The notes beneath the pieces are model-generated. The model was not told the DNA's origin, did not search any database, and was given only the letters and a program-made list of their open reading frames with translations. This document shows positions 25,490 through 37,871 of a DNA stretch of 64,000 nucleotides, piece after piece. Source of the DNA: Chrysemys picta bellii (Eukaryota > Chordata > Testudines > Emydidae); assembly GCF_011386835.1 (NCBI RefSeq), contig NC_088791.1, positions 8,184,998 to 8,248,997 of the forward strand, given 5' to 3'. The translations under genes and the position numbers were made by a program. Positions within the stretch are counted from its first letter, which is position 1; each line of letters begins with the position of its first letter.

Positions 25490-25862
25490 AAGAAGCTCAA
25501 TCTATTTATCCTAACAGAGAGACGGTTAAGGGGTGATTTGATCACAGTCTATAAGGATCTACATCGGGAACAAATATTTGATAACCGGCTCTTCAGTCTA
25601 GCAGAGAAAGGTCTAACAAGCTCCAACCGCTGGAAGCTGAAGCTAGACAAATTCAGACTGGAAATAACATGTAATTAACCATTGGAGCCATTTACCAAGG
25701 AGGCTGGTGGCGTCTCCATCACTGGCAATTTTTAACTCAAGATTGGATGTTTTCTAAAATATGTGCTCTATTTCAAACGGGTTATTTTAGAGCTCTGTGG
25801 CCTGTTCGATGCTGGAGGGCAGACTAGATCAAAGGGATCCCTTCTGGCCTTTGAATCTATGA
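25490..25862 (+). mobile_element. Old CR1 3' fragment
   Basis: A broken frame resembles CR1 ORF2 C-terminal coding (region around RLKGDLITVYKDL, degenerate), followed by GGCAGACTAGATCAAAGG and a CTTTGAATCTATGAA tail. It is a different, older subfamily than the 8 kb copy, shared with 60.3-60.8 kb. Confidence 0.75.
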
Positions 25863-25869
25863 AAAAAAC

Positions 25870-26650
25870 CCTCGTGTGTTTTGCAGTGGTGCCTTGCAGT
25901 CACAATGTAATGCATTTAATACACAGAGCAATATCGCCTTGGCCTTTTTGCTGGCATGTTGCTCTGTACATTCAGGGCTGATTTGCTGTCCACCGTTGCC
26001 TTCCTGTATCCCAGCTTTCCCCTTCCCATTGTGTTTCAGATTATTTATTCCCCTCTTCCGCGGTGCAGGACTCACCCCTGCATTGTGGTAGCTATCCCAG
26101 AATGCAAGTGGCTGCAACGTGCTTTTCAAATCGGGGGTGGGGGTGGGGTGGAGTGTGACAGGGAGTGTGTTGCATGTATGTGGGAGGAGACAGAGTGGGT
26201 TTTGGGGGGGCTGAGAGCATGTCAGCATGCTGTCTTGTAAGTTCAGACAGCAGCAGACCTCCCCCTCCGCCTCTCTCTCACACACAGCATTCCACAGTAA
26301 CGGTGGCTTTGTCTCCGAGCAGATAAGCAGCCGGCTGTCAGAAACGGAGCTTTCAAAGGGCATCTCCAAAACAATGACAAGAGTGGCCTTTTGGCTTAAG
26401 GGGATTATGGGACGTTTTCGGAGGCCGATCAGAGCGCAGTAACGCAACACCTCATTCACACTGACGCTGGGGTGCTCCAGCGAGGGCGCATCAAACGTTT
26501 TTCTACTCGCCGAGGTGGAGTACCAGCAGCACTGTAGCTGCGGAGTTAGAGCACTCTATGTGCCTTGCCAGTGTGGACGGGGAGTGAGCTAGGGCGCCCG
26601 GAGCTCCTTTAACATGCTGTAACTCGCAAGTGTAGCCAAGCCCTAAGGCT
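25870..26650. repeat. Probable DNA-element relic
   Basis: AGGGGATTATGGGACG and GAGGCCGATCAGAGCGCAG, then an end with GCAAGTGTAGCCAAGCCC, look like a nonautonomous element. The 200-codon minus frame over it is not a gene: it has no domain features. Confidence 0.45.
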
Positions 26651-27673
26651 TAGCACTTGGACCTGGTTATCAGTGATGTCAGCTCTATTGGTCCACAACA
26701 AAAGACTCGCAATTGAGTCTTAATCAGTTGTGTCCTTGAACAGTGGAGAAAGAGAGGATCAAATGATGCCGAGGGCCCTTCGGTAGAGCCCACACCACCA
26801 GGAACAAATACCTGCCCTCACCGCCTCTCATTTCCACTGGGCGTTGGCGCCCCTACTCCTTGCCTAGCGCGTGCAGTTCAGTTGAGTGTGAACCCCTCAA
26901 TCAAGGCATGCCAAGCACAGTTCTGCTGCCCTTGATTCACACAACAAGGATAACAGCACTTTATTAACCAATAACAAAGTGACTTGCCACCCAACCCCAA
27001 CCAAAAGTGGTCATGTGGGCGAAGCAGCCCCATCATGTTGTGCACCTAAGCAAAGTGGGCGTGTCTATGCAAACGAGGTCAGTTCCTGAAGTCTTCCCCC
27101 CCCCAGCTCATCAGACTCGGCTTACAGATATTTCTGCCCACTATATCGTACAGAGGCAAAAGGGGGGCCTGGTGGCAGGGAAGGGACAGAGACAAGACTT
27201 GGGATCCGGAGGAGGGACTGGAGCAGACAACCTGGTGCACCAGATCAGGCCCTCTGCCAGGGAGCAGGTAGGATTCCCCGGCCCAGCCCAATCCTGCCTT
27301 CTAGCTACTGCAGGTCCTGCCAGAGACACTTGGCCTGGAGGAGGGGAAGAAGAAGGTGAACCAGCCGCTGGGGTGGGGGATGAGACAGGGCACCAGCACC
27401 TGGTTGCGGGGAGGTTGGCATTGGTGCACAGGGCCACAGGCACTGAGGATGGGCAGGGGCACAGGGTACCAGGCATCAGCCACTGAGGAACTTCCATAGG
27501 AATGGCAGTAGGAACTACTGGGACACCCCTTCCCAGCCTGGAAGCCAGCCGCTTCCCTCCCCCGCCAAGTCTCAGTAGCTCCCCTTCCCTCCCCCTCCTA
27601 GCCCTCTGTCCCCCATTCATCCACTTGCCTTTCTGTACACCAGCTAGAGCATAGTTCAAATAGGGAGATTGCA

Positions 27674-27950
27674 CCGTTGCCAATTCTTGTGATTTTTATC
27701 ACGTCTTGCACTAGTTGGTGTTGAAGCCCCAGGACCTGGAATCATGTGATTTTGTGAGACATTCAGCTTTCATTGCTCTTTAAAAATTTTTTAGCCCTCA
27801 TGGCTGCAGAAAAACGCTCGAAAGCATGACTTGAATACAACCTAAAGACTCAAAAGTCAGAAGGCAAATGAGAAGTGCCCCAAAGGTAGGTTTTTTTAGA
27901 AAAAAATCTCACATTTTTTAAGCTATTCGCAGTTTTGGGGCTCTGACTCA
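27674..27950 (+). repeat. Dispersed noncoding repeat, copy 2
   Basis: GCCAATTCTTGTGATTTTTA, GAGACATTCAGCTTTCATTG and CTCATGGCTGCAGAAAAACG match copy 1 at 11.3 kb. Confidence 0.7.
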
Positions 27951-28539
27951 AGCTATTTTGAGGGCATGGGGTTGTGCCTACTGGGTTTGTTTGGTTTTTT
28001 AAAAAGTCTTTCTAAAGGATACATTTAAGTATTTATGGACGCTCCAGAATGCTTCCCATTTACAATAACGCCACCTCCTGCATGTCTCAAAAGCAGCCTG
28101 CTCTGCTGTTGATTGTTGTGCCCTAAAAGTCTCCTCTATCGCACAATCAAATCAACCAGAGAAACTCAATTATAGTGGCATGACATTTCCAAGGAAACGT
28201 GGCGGATACATTCCAGTCATATTTTGGTCCTACCAAAGCAGTGCAGATGGTAAATCAATAGTAAACATTTAGGGCTAGATTTGTTTTAAAAAAAAATCAA
28301 GTTATCCATTTTCCATTATGTCCAACCTCCTAGAGCACTGATGGGAAATCCAAGCTGCCTTTAATACACCCAATTCAGGAACAAACAGTTTGACCATCTA
28401 TAGCCACAGAGCAAGGTTTGTTCCAGGTAGCTACCAGCGATACTAGTTTGTGTGACGATCACCTTCCCGTCAAGGATCTCAAAGCACTTCACAAATATGA
28501 AGTCTCACAACTCCCTTGTGAGGCCGATGTAAGTTCGAT

Positions 28540-28640
28540 GATTCCAATATTACAGATGGGGCACTGAAGTTAAGTGACTTGCCCAAGAATTGGGTATAGA
28601 ACCCGGGCGTCTGGATTCCCAGGACCCCGGCTCTAACCAC
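28540..28640 (+). repeat. MIR/CORE-SINE relic
   Basis: ACAGATGGGGCACTGAAGTT, GTGACTTGCCCAAGAA and CCCGGGCGTCTGGATTCCC are conserved MIR-type core blocks. Comparable relics lie at 16450-16530, 21770-21960, 29640-29740, 32395-32520, 33200-33330 and 54390-54560. Confidence 0.7.
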
Positions 28641-30570
28641 TGCAGAATACTCAGCCAAAATGTCACACGGGCATCCAAGAACGCAACGCTTGTAAGGACG
28701 GAGAGGGGTGACCACTGGGGCAATTTGCCAGATCATTCATGGGGGTAAAGGGTGGGAGTCACAAAGGCATTTGGGTGCCTAACTCCCATTGGCGCACAGC
28801 ACCTCTGAAAGTCACCGCTTTTATTTCGGAACCTAAGGTTAGGCTGTAGATTTAAAAAAAGAAAACTCCACCAATTGCATCTTTCTTGCAGTGACTAAAG
28901 ATATGTCTACACTCCCCCCCCCCCCCCGCTAGTGTAGACCAGGGCTAAGGAAAAATAGGAGCGAAGGAGATTTCTGCTTCTCACATTCTCAGGCAGCTAC
29001 TGTATTCTCAGGCCAAGAAGTCAGATAGTTCGGAGACCCCTGATCTTTGTTAATGGGTAAAAACAGCTGCAAGGGGAGTTGGGTGTGGGGGGGTGTCTTG
29101 TCAGTTATAAATGTGCCTTAGATTGTAACACTAGCTAGCAAAGAAGGTTCAGACTGGAATAAGCTGCCGCTTTCCCAAGCGTTCCAGTCCTAGACATGCT
29201 CCTTGTGCCCATCACCGTCCTGGAGTGCACTTCATAATCCTGCTTTATTGTCGCTGTTCCCACAAGCCACGTGGTTTTCATTTAATGTCACACCCCTACC
29301 CAGCTACCCCCCTCCACCTTGACTTCCTGGCCGTCGGGTGTGTGGGGTCTGAAAGGCCATGTATGCTCTGGGACTGTGCGAGCTTTCGAACGGTCCATGC
29401 AATGCTTTGCTCTAGTTCTTTCCATTATAGGGACTCAGGATGGAGTCAGGGAGGCCAGTGACATGGTGCTCACTCTGAAAAGGCCCCTGGGCACAGACTG
29501 GGGAGCCATTATAAGTGGGGGGGGCCTCCAGGGGCAGTCCCATTTATAATCGAGTGGGAGGATCAGAGTTCTAACCCTACTAGTGCTGGCCTGGCCGTGT
29601 ACCACATCAACAATCATGAATTCCTGTGTGCCCGCTGATTTGTTATGGCCTTATCACCCCACTCGTGAAGATGGGCAAACTGTAACCCAGGGAGGCTAAG
29701 GGACTTGCCAGAAGTCATTTAGCAGCTCAGTGTCAAAACCTTGTAAGGGCAGAAAGATGTGACCCCCGGGAATAGAACCTCCAGGCTGTCTATTCTTCTG
29801 GAAAGGACTGAAGTGGATGGTTTCCTTCAAGCCATTGCTCCTTCCCTCACTTAAACTACAGTAATACCCCCAAAGACTGCAATATCAGCATTATACCGCA
29901 TAGGCTCTGTATCCAGCTCACTTCATTCTCTTCCATCCCATAGGAGTATGCCAGGCTGTTTACCCCACACCAAAAATGGACCAAAAATTCAGCTCCCTCC
30001 CCCCTCTTCTCATGTGGTTTATCCTCTGATCCTTGGAGCGCTTTGGTTAGCCTAGGAATTCTCTCTCATTTCTCTTCCTAAGTTGCGGGGGCCAGGGGGA
30101 AACCAACTCTCTGACCACATCTCGCAGGATTGCTTGCAGAAGCAGCAGTGGCCAAAACCTTCTAGCTAAGCGGCGGGTTGGTGTGGCACATCACGCATAA
30201 ACCCATTGTAACCTGAGACTTGGCATGCTGCTGATTCCCAGTCATAAGAGACATCAATAATATAATTAATCCTCCCTGTACTTGATATCAACTTAATGCA
30301 CCTCCCAAGGCGTCCCACTGGGCAAGGATGATGTACCCTTTGTTTTTCTAACACTCTGCAGTTCACAGCCTGTTGGAAGAAAATGAAACACGCAGCCAGA
30401 TTCACCGAGGGAAGACGACACGGGGTAGAGGGACGTTTTCTGCTTGGAATTTTAACAAGAAGAGGCATCTTACTTTACTCAAATAATGAGCTCTCCTGTG
30501 GCAATTACCCCATTTCATTGCATGGGGAAAAAGAGGTGCCTCCACCGATAACAGCACAGGCGGACGTTAT

Positions 30571-31370
30571 CACGGAATCAGAGACACGTAGGGCTGGAAG
30601 GGACCTCCAAATGTCCAGTTCCTTGTGCCCGAGGCAGGACCATGTAAACCTAGACCATCCCTGACAGCTGTTTGTCCAACCTGTTCTTAAAAACTTCCAG
30701 TGATGGGGATTCCACAACATCCTTTGGAAGCCTGTTCCAGAGTGTAACTACCCGTGTAGTTAGAACGTTTTTCCTAATATTGAACCTAAATCTCCATTGC
30801 TGCTGATTAAGCCCATTACTTCTCGCCCTACCGTCGGTGGACATGGAGAACAATTGATCACTGTCCTCTTTATAACAGCCCCTAACTAATTTGAGGACTG
30901 TTATCAGGTCCCACCTCAGTCTTCTGTCCTCAAGACCAACCATGCACAGTTTTTTTTAACCTTTCCTCAGATATTGGGTTTTCTAAACCTTTTATCATTT
31001 TTGTTGCTGTCCTCTGGGCACTCTCCAATTTGGTCACCTCTTCCCTAACCTGCGGTGCCCAGAACTGGCCACTGTATTCCAGCTGAGGCCTCACAAGCGC
31101 CAAGTAGAGTGGGACAGTTACCTCCCGTGTCTGACACAGGACACTCCGTTAATACAGCCCACAATGATATTAGCATTTTCGCAGCTGTATCACATTGTTG
31201 ACATATTCAATTTGGGATCCACTATAACCCCCAGATCCTTTTCAACCACTCTACCACCTAGCCAGTTAGTCCCCATTTTGTAGTTGTGCATTTGATTTTG
31301 CCTTCCGAAGTGCTGTACTTTGCACTTGTCTTTAGAGACAAATTCTCCAATTTGTCAAGGTCGTATTAGC
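30571..31370 (-). mobile_element. CR1 3' fragment, minus strand
   Basis: Reading minus, a 97-codon frame (30650-30943) gives typical CR1 C-terminal coding (RWDLITVLKLVRG ... [31 protein letters not shown]). The 5' side continues as diverged CR1 to about 31370. The 3' end at 30571 has GGAAGGGACC-type tail in complement. Confidence 0.88.
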
Positions 31371-31585
31371 TAGGATGGGTAGGGATGCAACACTATGCTC
31401 TGAGTGTCCCTAGCCTCTGTTTGCCAGAAGCTGAGAATGGGCGACGGGGGATGGATCACTTGATGATGACCTGTTCTGTTCATTCCCTCTGGGGCACCTG
31501 GCATTGGCCACTGTTAGAAGACAGGATACTGGGCTAGATGGACCATTGGTCTGACCCAGTCTGGCCGTTTTTATGTTCACAATCT
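31371..31585 (+). mobile_element. CR1/LINE 3'-end fragment (other subfamily)
   Basis: This holds AGGATACTGGGCTAGATGGACC and TCTGACCCAGTCTGGCCG with a TTTTTATGTTC end, a dispersed 3'-end family. A related copy in complement lies at 48821-49060. Confidence 0.7.
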
Positions 31586-31849
31586 CCACTGCTGATGCAG
31601 GAGCCTTACCCTCGGCAGCACCTGCCATTGCATTCTGTAAGAGAGTTGCAGCTGGACTGCAAAGGTTATTTAGAAACAATACAGCACTCTCTCGCTCTCT
31701 CAGTGCTTATCCAATCTACCGGAAGAGGTGTCGGTACGACGTTGAAGCAGTAAGGCCCAGATCCTCCCAGACAGCAAGGCACCTAACTCCCGAGGACCTC
31801 TACCGGCTAATGCCTGTTGTGCCTAAATATCTTTGAGGGTCTGGGCCTA

Positions 31850-34050
31850 AGTTCTATGAACAGCACAGTGGCAAGTAACAAGGGTCATTCTCAATGTGGA
31901 TCGACAAGGGTTAATCAGATTGGGGCTGTGGTGTCACAATCCCCCTGCCAACTTGCGTTTGCTTTTTAAAGTCACCAACATTTACACTTTGTAAACTTAA
32001 GTGTGCGGTATGTGTGATACCCTTTAGATGGGAACGGCTTCCACCAACAAAGGGATCATGGCTTCTGGCAGGGATGAAGCAGTACCTGTAACTGGCTATC
32101 CTTCTGGGTAGATTTGGTAGGTGGAGTTTCTGAATATCCTGTAACTGTAAGACGCAGAATTCGCCCTTTACAGCCTCCTCACAGGCAGTTTCAGTTAAGA
32201 TCTTACTAAATACTTCTCTATTTCCTCTCCCATATCCCTTATTAAACCACTACTCCCATCCGGGTTGTCTTGAAAAAAACATGTGGGGAGTTTTCACTCA
32301 GAAATCTCTACCGTTGGCTGGTGTTGGACACAATACTACAAAGCAATTAAACCGCACAACACACCTGTTAAATAAATGAATGAGTATTGGAACAGTCATT
32401 ATAATGGCCACAGAGAGGTGAAGTGACTTGCCAAAGTCTTCAGAGGCTAGTCAGTGGCAGAGGCTGACTGGGAATTCAGGAATGCCATGCTTGCTATACT
32501 AGACCACATTGCCTTTCCTGTACAGGACCAAATCAAGGGAATTTAGAATGAAATACATAAATTTGAGACCAGAATGGTTATATTAAGCCAGATAATTTGA
32601 CAGTTCAGGAATTGCCTTTGTTAACCAAGCCCCATTTAGTAGGTGCAATTTTTAGCAACAGTATATATATTAGAGATAATTAATATTTCCTTACCAACTC
32701 TAAGTTGTTCGTAATTTTCTTTTTCATTTTCCCACTGGCAATGAAATGATTAAAGATTTAAAAAGATCTAAGAGTCTCTTGTACCTTAAGATAGATACAG
32801 ACGCATCTCATGCTGGGTCACCAGTGGCTCCTCTGATAACTGGTTACTCCTGCCTTATGAAATTCAGTTCAAAGGATTCCATTCTTCTCATCTGAAGGGG
32901 ACCTCTCAGCCCGTGTTACTTAGATCCAAGACACTGGAATCTTTACCACAAGCCCATCTATCCCTGCAGCTGCTGATCTCAGCATCTGGCAGCTAAATTG
33001 GTAACAGTTAGGATTGCCCTCCAAATGTATCCAAAACACTTTGATCTAGAAACTGGGTTTGAAATTTCACAGGACAAGGCAATGATTTCCAGAGTGACGT
33101 GGTATCACCCAATTTGAGAACAGCCTTTGTTGTCAGATTTTAGTAACACTTGGCACGTTCCCTCCGCAATGAGATTAACTAATTAGTGCTCAACACATCC
33201 CTGTATTACAGGTGGGAATCTGAAGCAGACAGAGGCTAAGTAACTTGTCCAAGGCCACAGAGTTTAGTGGCAAAGCTGGGATTCGAACTCAAGAAGTTCC
33301 ATGCGCCCAGTTCTGTGCTCAGATCATGCCCCCTCTCTCACAACGGCTTCCGATCCTGAAGGAAATCAGGAAGTGGGGAGACACAAGCTAGAGTTAGCGA
33401 TGGTTGAAGGCTGATTTGAACGATGGTCCAAGTTGTCCCAAACTGGTTCCATCTATCCCTAATGACAATTTAATATGAGCGTCACAAAACATGTACCAGC
33501 AAAACTGACCTGTCCTTCCTTACCAAACTGATGGTAATGGAAAAACAATTACATTTTACTTGCCCATCACAAAGAACTCCCTGGTGAGCAGGTGACTGGA
33601 ATTAGGCAAGGTTGGCTTAACCTACAGTTTTATTTTAAAAAATAAAATAACATTTAGGTATCTGTTGGGTGTTGCACAGTGTGAATGGGACCGTCAAGAG
33701 CCTCTGAACACTTCAGCTTTTCCAGCCAAACAAAAGATTCCCTTATCAGTCCGATTTATTACATATCCATAACCATAACTATCTCCTTGTTTGCAGAACT
33801 AACATCTACCACCTCTTTGTGTTCAATGGTTCATCTTGCTGTATTTCCAACCTCTGAGCTGTCCTGGATTCACCTCCTGCAGCTCCCTTCTCATTTATAT
33901 CACCTGTCTGCAGCCAGTCACCTTCCTGGGAGAGATTTTGGAGAGAAAGGAAAGAGAAAACAAAGGGGTTCAGTTGGAGGCTGGCTGGAAGGTCTGCTCC
34001 TCCCTGAGTTTCTTGTGACATTGCCATTGCAGAAGGATCAGTGTTAAGAC
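31850..34050. other. Gene-free stretch
   Basis: Two MIR-like relics (32395-32520 and 33200-33340); otherwise no feature can be supported. Confidence 0.55.
33200..33340 (+). repeat. MIR/CORE-SINE relic
   Basis: TTACAGGTGGGAATCTGAAG, AAGTAACTTGTCCAAGGCC and GCTGGGATTCGAACTC follow the MIR core order. It is an old copy without visible ends. Confidence 0.72.
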
Positions 34051-34480
34051 TCATTTTTAATAAGTCATTTTTCAATTCTTGGGCAGTTCTAAACAATTTT
34101 TGGGGAGTTGGCCTCCCCCACAGCTTTTGTTTCAAAATTTTCAGTGAACCAAAAAGTTGACCAAAAATTTATTTTGGGGCAGAATGCAACTTTTTGTTTG
34201 ACCCAAAACAAAACGTTTTGTTTCGATGTCTAGCTGTCTCATGGAAGATTTTTCGAAAACTGGAAGAAGTTTTGAAACAGAAATGGCCATTTTTCGCATG
34301 AAAAACAGACATTTCTTTTTTGAAAATGTCCCAACAAAAATCTTTCGATGTTTTCGGGTGTGGGGTTGCTCCTTTTCTGACTGAAACAATTTGGCAAATT
34401 CACAAAACATTTCCGTTGACCTGGGTCTGCATTTTTCGCTGACAAAGAGGTGGGGTCAAAAAATTTCATCCTGCCCTAGC
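34050..34480. repeat. Low-complexity TTTTCG/GAAAA element
   Basis: Dense runs of TTTTGAAAC and CATTTTTCG kind, ending TTCATCCTGCCCTAGCC. A related stretch is at 48050-48240. Open frames here are by-products of the composition. Confidence 0.6.
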
Positions 34481-34794
34481 CATTCTCATGCTGACTGCCC
34501 TCCCCTTCCAATGTCCTCCATTCTGCTGTCCCCCGCATGGTAAGGAAATATACTAGACTTCCCCGACCAAATCCAGCCCACCTTTCGAAGGGCGCTAACT
34601 GTGCCCCGATTCTATTCCCTGATCGTGAAGCACGTTTCAGGCAGTCAGACTTGATCACGAGAGGAACCTGGCAGGGTAGACTGCGAGCGGCCATGTTTAT
34701 GGGTGCATGCTCAGATTGCCAAGGTGTTCCCTTCCCAAACTGTAGGGGGAGATTTTGGCAAACCAGTAAGGTGCTTGAAACCACTATGGCGTAT

Positions 34795-35399
34795 TGTTAA
34801 AGGCGGCCTAGTCAGCAAGCTGTAAATTGGCCATTCAGCAAGTCTCAGTTTGACCAAGGCAGGAGGGGAGGGGGTTCTGGGTGCCTCAGAAAGGGCAGAT
34901 TGACAATGCGTCCTTCCTGATAAGAATTGTGTTGAAGTTGCTGATATGCCCCAGGAATGTCTATTGGGGTCTCAAGGCTGCAGACTCTGGAAAAACCCAC
35001 ACCTGGTTAATCAATAATCAGAAGGAGCCTCTTGCTTGCCCATTGGAACTGTTTGCTTGACAAGTTTTCTTCAAGGGACATGTCATTGTATTACTAATGT
35101 ATAAATAAGGGGAAAAAGCTTGAGATAGGTGGGACTCTTCGGGACTGGTCTCTCCCTCTGGATGCATCTTGTGTTCCCCACTGGCAGATGGGCTGCCACT
35201 GTGCCACTCGAAAGCCACACTCAGCGTTGGTAATTAGCGAGGGTTGGGGGTGTGTTACTAACCTGTTGCGGACGTGTGTAAGTGCTTGTGACTAAGTAAA
35301 GTTTAGCTTTAAGTGAAAGCACTCTGGTGTTGTCCTGTTTGTGCCAGCCATCTATCTATCAGTCGGACGGCTGTGTCTCCCCTGATATTTTTCCTGACA
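34795..35399 (+). mobile_element. Solo LTR, about 605 bp
   Basis: It begins TGTTAAAGGCGGCC and ends TTTTTCCTGACA. A TATA-like TGTATAAATAAGGGG lies at about 35098, followed by a transcribed-type segment and AGTAAAGTTTAGC (possible polyadenylation region). TG...CA ends are seen; a target duplication is not. Confidence 0.7.
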
Positions 35400-35657
35400 C
35401 CACCTCGCACAGAGTAAAAGTTACCAAGAGCTTCGGGTTGCAAGAACCCCAGGTAACACCACATCAGGCACTCACTCAGCCCGGTGGCTGGGATTTGATG
35501 TGTATCAAACCGGCTGTTGCTTGGCTGTATATCTTGGCCATTTAGAATGTCATACTCAGTGGCTCAGACAATCAAGAATCATTACACATTTGCTGTCCTA
35601 AGCAACCAGCTGCTCTCCAGTAGGGTGATGCAGGTGCTGACCTGGGTCGGATCCACT

Positions 35658-35924
35658 TAGGCCTTGGCTACACTGGTGCTGTACAGCGCTGCAACTTGCG
35701 GCGCTCAGGGGTGTGAAAACGCCTCGCAGCGAGCGCAGTGCTGTAAAGCGCCAGTGTAATCAGCGCCTGCAGCGCTGCATGCTCGCTCGCAGCGCTGCAA
35801 GCTACTGCCCTCCGAGAGGTGGAGTACTTACAGCGCTGCGAGAGAGGTCTCGCAGCGCTGGCGGCGCGACTACACTCACGCTTCACAGCGCTGCCACGGT
35901 GTATGCCCAAGTGTAGCCAAGGCC
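35658..35924. mobile_element. TIR element, GC-rich with repeated CAGCGCTG
   Basis: Inverted ends are GGCCTTGGCTACACT and the CAAGTGTAGCCAAGGCC end. The body repeats CAGCGCTGC / GCAGCGCTG many times. It has no coding capacity. Similar GTGTAGCCAAG ends are at about 26640. Confidence 0.85.
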
Positions 35925-36269
35925 TTTATCTATCGGTGGATTTGTATGGCTCCGTAGCATTTGAGCCTTTGACTAAGATAATTCTTCTGCTCACCAGAAA
36001 GATGTAACTGAGGTCTGAATCCATGCGAAACAGTGACTAAATGAGTATATTTTATACATATTAGGAATGGGCTTAAATCAGACACCGAGATCCAAACACC
36101 TGCAAACTCTGAAGTGAATCTGAACTTTGTGTCTTAGGCCCTCTCCCCACCCCCAACACATCTATTTTTGATTCTATAAAAATGCACAGTGATAGTGTTT
36201 AATGAGAAACCGACTTTCAAGGAGTCAATCACAATCCCAGGCAGTCTTTTTTTTTTTTTAAACTTAAAG

Positions 36270-36460
36270 GGGGAGGGATAGCTCAGTGGTTTGAGCATTG
36301 GCCTGCTAAACCCAGCATTGTGAGTTTAATCCTTGAGGGGGCCATTTACGGATTGGGGGCAAAAATCTGTCTGGGGATTAGTCCTGCTTTGAGCAGGGGA
36401 TTAGACTAGATGACCCCCTGAGGTCCCTTCCAACCCTGATATTCTATGATTGATTCTATC
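36270..36460 (+). mobile_element. tRNA-derived SINE with CR1-type tail
   Basis: The pol III A box region is GGATAGCTCAGTGGTTTGAG and the B box region is GTGAGTTTAATCC. The 3' half (GTCCTGCTTTGAGCAGGGG...ATTCTATGATTGATTC) equals the CR1 3' end, so CR1 machinery probably moved it. This is the cryptodiran turtle type. Confidence 0.9.
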
Positions 36461-36506
36461 TACAGCTATATCTAATGAACCTCATCAGAAACTTGACTGT
36501 GGAGAG

Positions 36507-36760
36507 CAACAGAGGGTCCTGTGGCACCTTTGAGACTAACAGAAGTATTGGGAGCATAAGCTTTCGTGGGTAAGAACCTCACTTCTTCAGATGCAAGTAA
36601 TGGAAATCTCCAGAAGCAGGTATACCTTACTTGCATCTGAAGAAGTGAGGTTCTTACCCACGAAAGCTTATGCTCCCAATACTTCTGTTAGTCTCAAAGG
36701 TGCCACAGGACCCTCTGTTGCTTTTTACAGATTCAGACTAACACGGCTACCCCTCTGATA
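36507..36760. mobile_element. Foldback retroelement relic, family 1, copy 2
   Basis: Two nearly perfect inverted arms (about 36507-36597 and 36630-36720) flank a short centre, followed by the tail ACACGGCTACCCCTCTGATA. The direct repeat CTTGACTGTGGAGAG occurs at 36492-36506 and 36761-36775 (15 bp, 16 if the shared A is counted). So long a duplication fits target-primed reverse transcription, not cut-and-paste transposition. Each arm carries a hammerhead-like motif, one per strand (plus 36633-36673, minus 36554-36594). Confidence 0.85.
36633..36673 (+). ncRNA. Hammerhead-ribozyme-like motif (plus arm)
   Basis: Stem I is GCAU (36633-36636) with AUGC (36670-36673). The core CUGAAGA (36637-36643) is followed by one extra A. 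Stem II is GUG(A)GGU with ACCCAC around a UCUU loop, then GAAA (36662-36665) and GCUU. AGCU is self-complementary, so stem III would have to form between two copies, as proposed for short type I hammerheads in Penelope-like elements. The extra A before stem II departs from the canonical core. A mirror copy lies on the minus strand at 36554-36594. Confidence 0.5.
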
Positions 36761-37871
36761 CTTGACTGTGGAGAGTCAATTTTGTCTAGACTGCTACCCA
36801 CAGGATGAATTGTTGGATTTGATCTAGGCAGAGAGCCACTGATCAGCAGCAGATAAAATTGGGGTTATTGTCAACAGCAGCATCCAATTTCCTCTGGAAT
36901 ATCTCTGCAAACCGACAGCCACCCTGAAGAGGTGCTTACCTGTTTATCTAACCCCACAGACTTTAAATTAGGCAATGGAAATCCAGCTGTGCTTCCAAGA
37001 ACCATTTTTGCCATGTGAGCCCCTGCATGAGGTTTGATTCTGAGCACAAGAAGCTTTGGGGCCAGATCGGGTAGATTGGTGACTTCAATGGAGCTACGCC
37101 ACTGGAGATTGGACCCTTGTCTGCTGTACAGACCAGAGAGATAGTTAGACAGGGTCAGAAGAAAACCTGAGAGGTCAAAGGGCACAGACCCTAGGGTTCC
37201 TGTGAAATTTAGCAGTAAGAAATGCTTTTTGTCAGTTTCAAACATGAAGGGGGGGAGCTTGCACTACAAAGGCTGCTTCTAACGAAGATTTCCTTCCATG
37301 CGCTTAATAATGCCACTGATTAGAACATCTTGCAGCTGCTGGATGGAATTGTTAAGGGACCAGGTTGTGTTCGCAGGGAACACGTTAACACATGTCAGCA
37401 GTGTCAAAGCAAGTTTCCATAGGCAGAACTGGAAAAAGTGCTGACTTATCATTCCAGCATCTTCTCTCTTTCTGGCAAGAAAGATTAAAGGGACCTCATC
37501 CACATGGAATCGAGTCAATTAAAAGGGTTCAAAGTCATTCCAGGGCATACACCTGCCCTCCACCCCTGGGATCGCCCAGCCAATTTGTAAGGTTTTACCG
37601 CCACCTTTTCCTGTTGCAGCATGAAAGACTGGCACAAACAACAGAGGGAAAGGACCAACTCTGCAGGCTCACCAGTGGAAGTGACTCTACACAAAGTCAG
37701 TGCCACCAACGTTCAAAGTTAATAGATTAAAACTGGGAACTTTGGTCCCCTCCTCTCTTTCAGACCCAGCGATGTGGCCTTTAACAATGGGAGGCAAAGC
37801 ATCTCAGAAGGACACGTGGCTTTTCAATTGATGGTGACTCCCGTCTCACAAATAAGATCTTTGTGTCTGTT

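Larger units (their letters stand above)
26650..30570. other. Gene-free stretch with relic repeats
   Basis: Holds LTR-like DNA at 26.8-27.0 kb (TTATTGGTTAATAAAGTGC in complement), the repeat at 27.7 kb, MIR relics at 28.5 and 29.65 kb and a mini TIR pair around poly-C at 28.9 kb. No exon seen. Confidence 0.5.

Noticed and set aside
25857..26459. 200-codon minus-strand frame
   Set aside because: It spans a probable DNA-element relic and the end of a CR1; no protein family features.
35658..35924. CpG island or promoter
   Set aside because: The GC-rich CAGCGCTG runs lie between transposon inverted ends and no transcript start is suggested.
36871..37245. Last exon of the collagen gene on the minus strand
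   Set aside because: An acceptor-like CTAAATTTCACAG gives a phase-compatible frame, but it runs over 80 codons without similarity to the short COL7A1 end; support is too weak.
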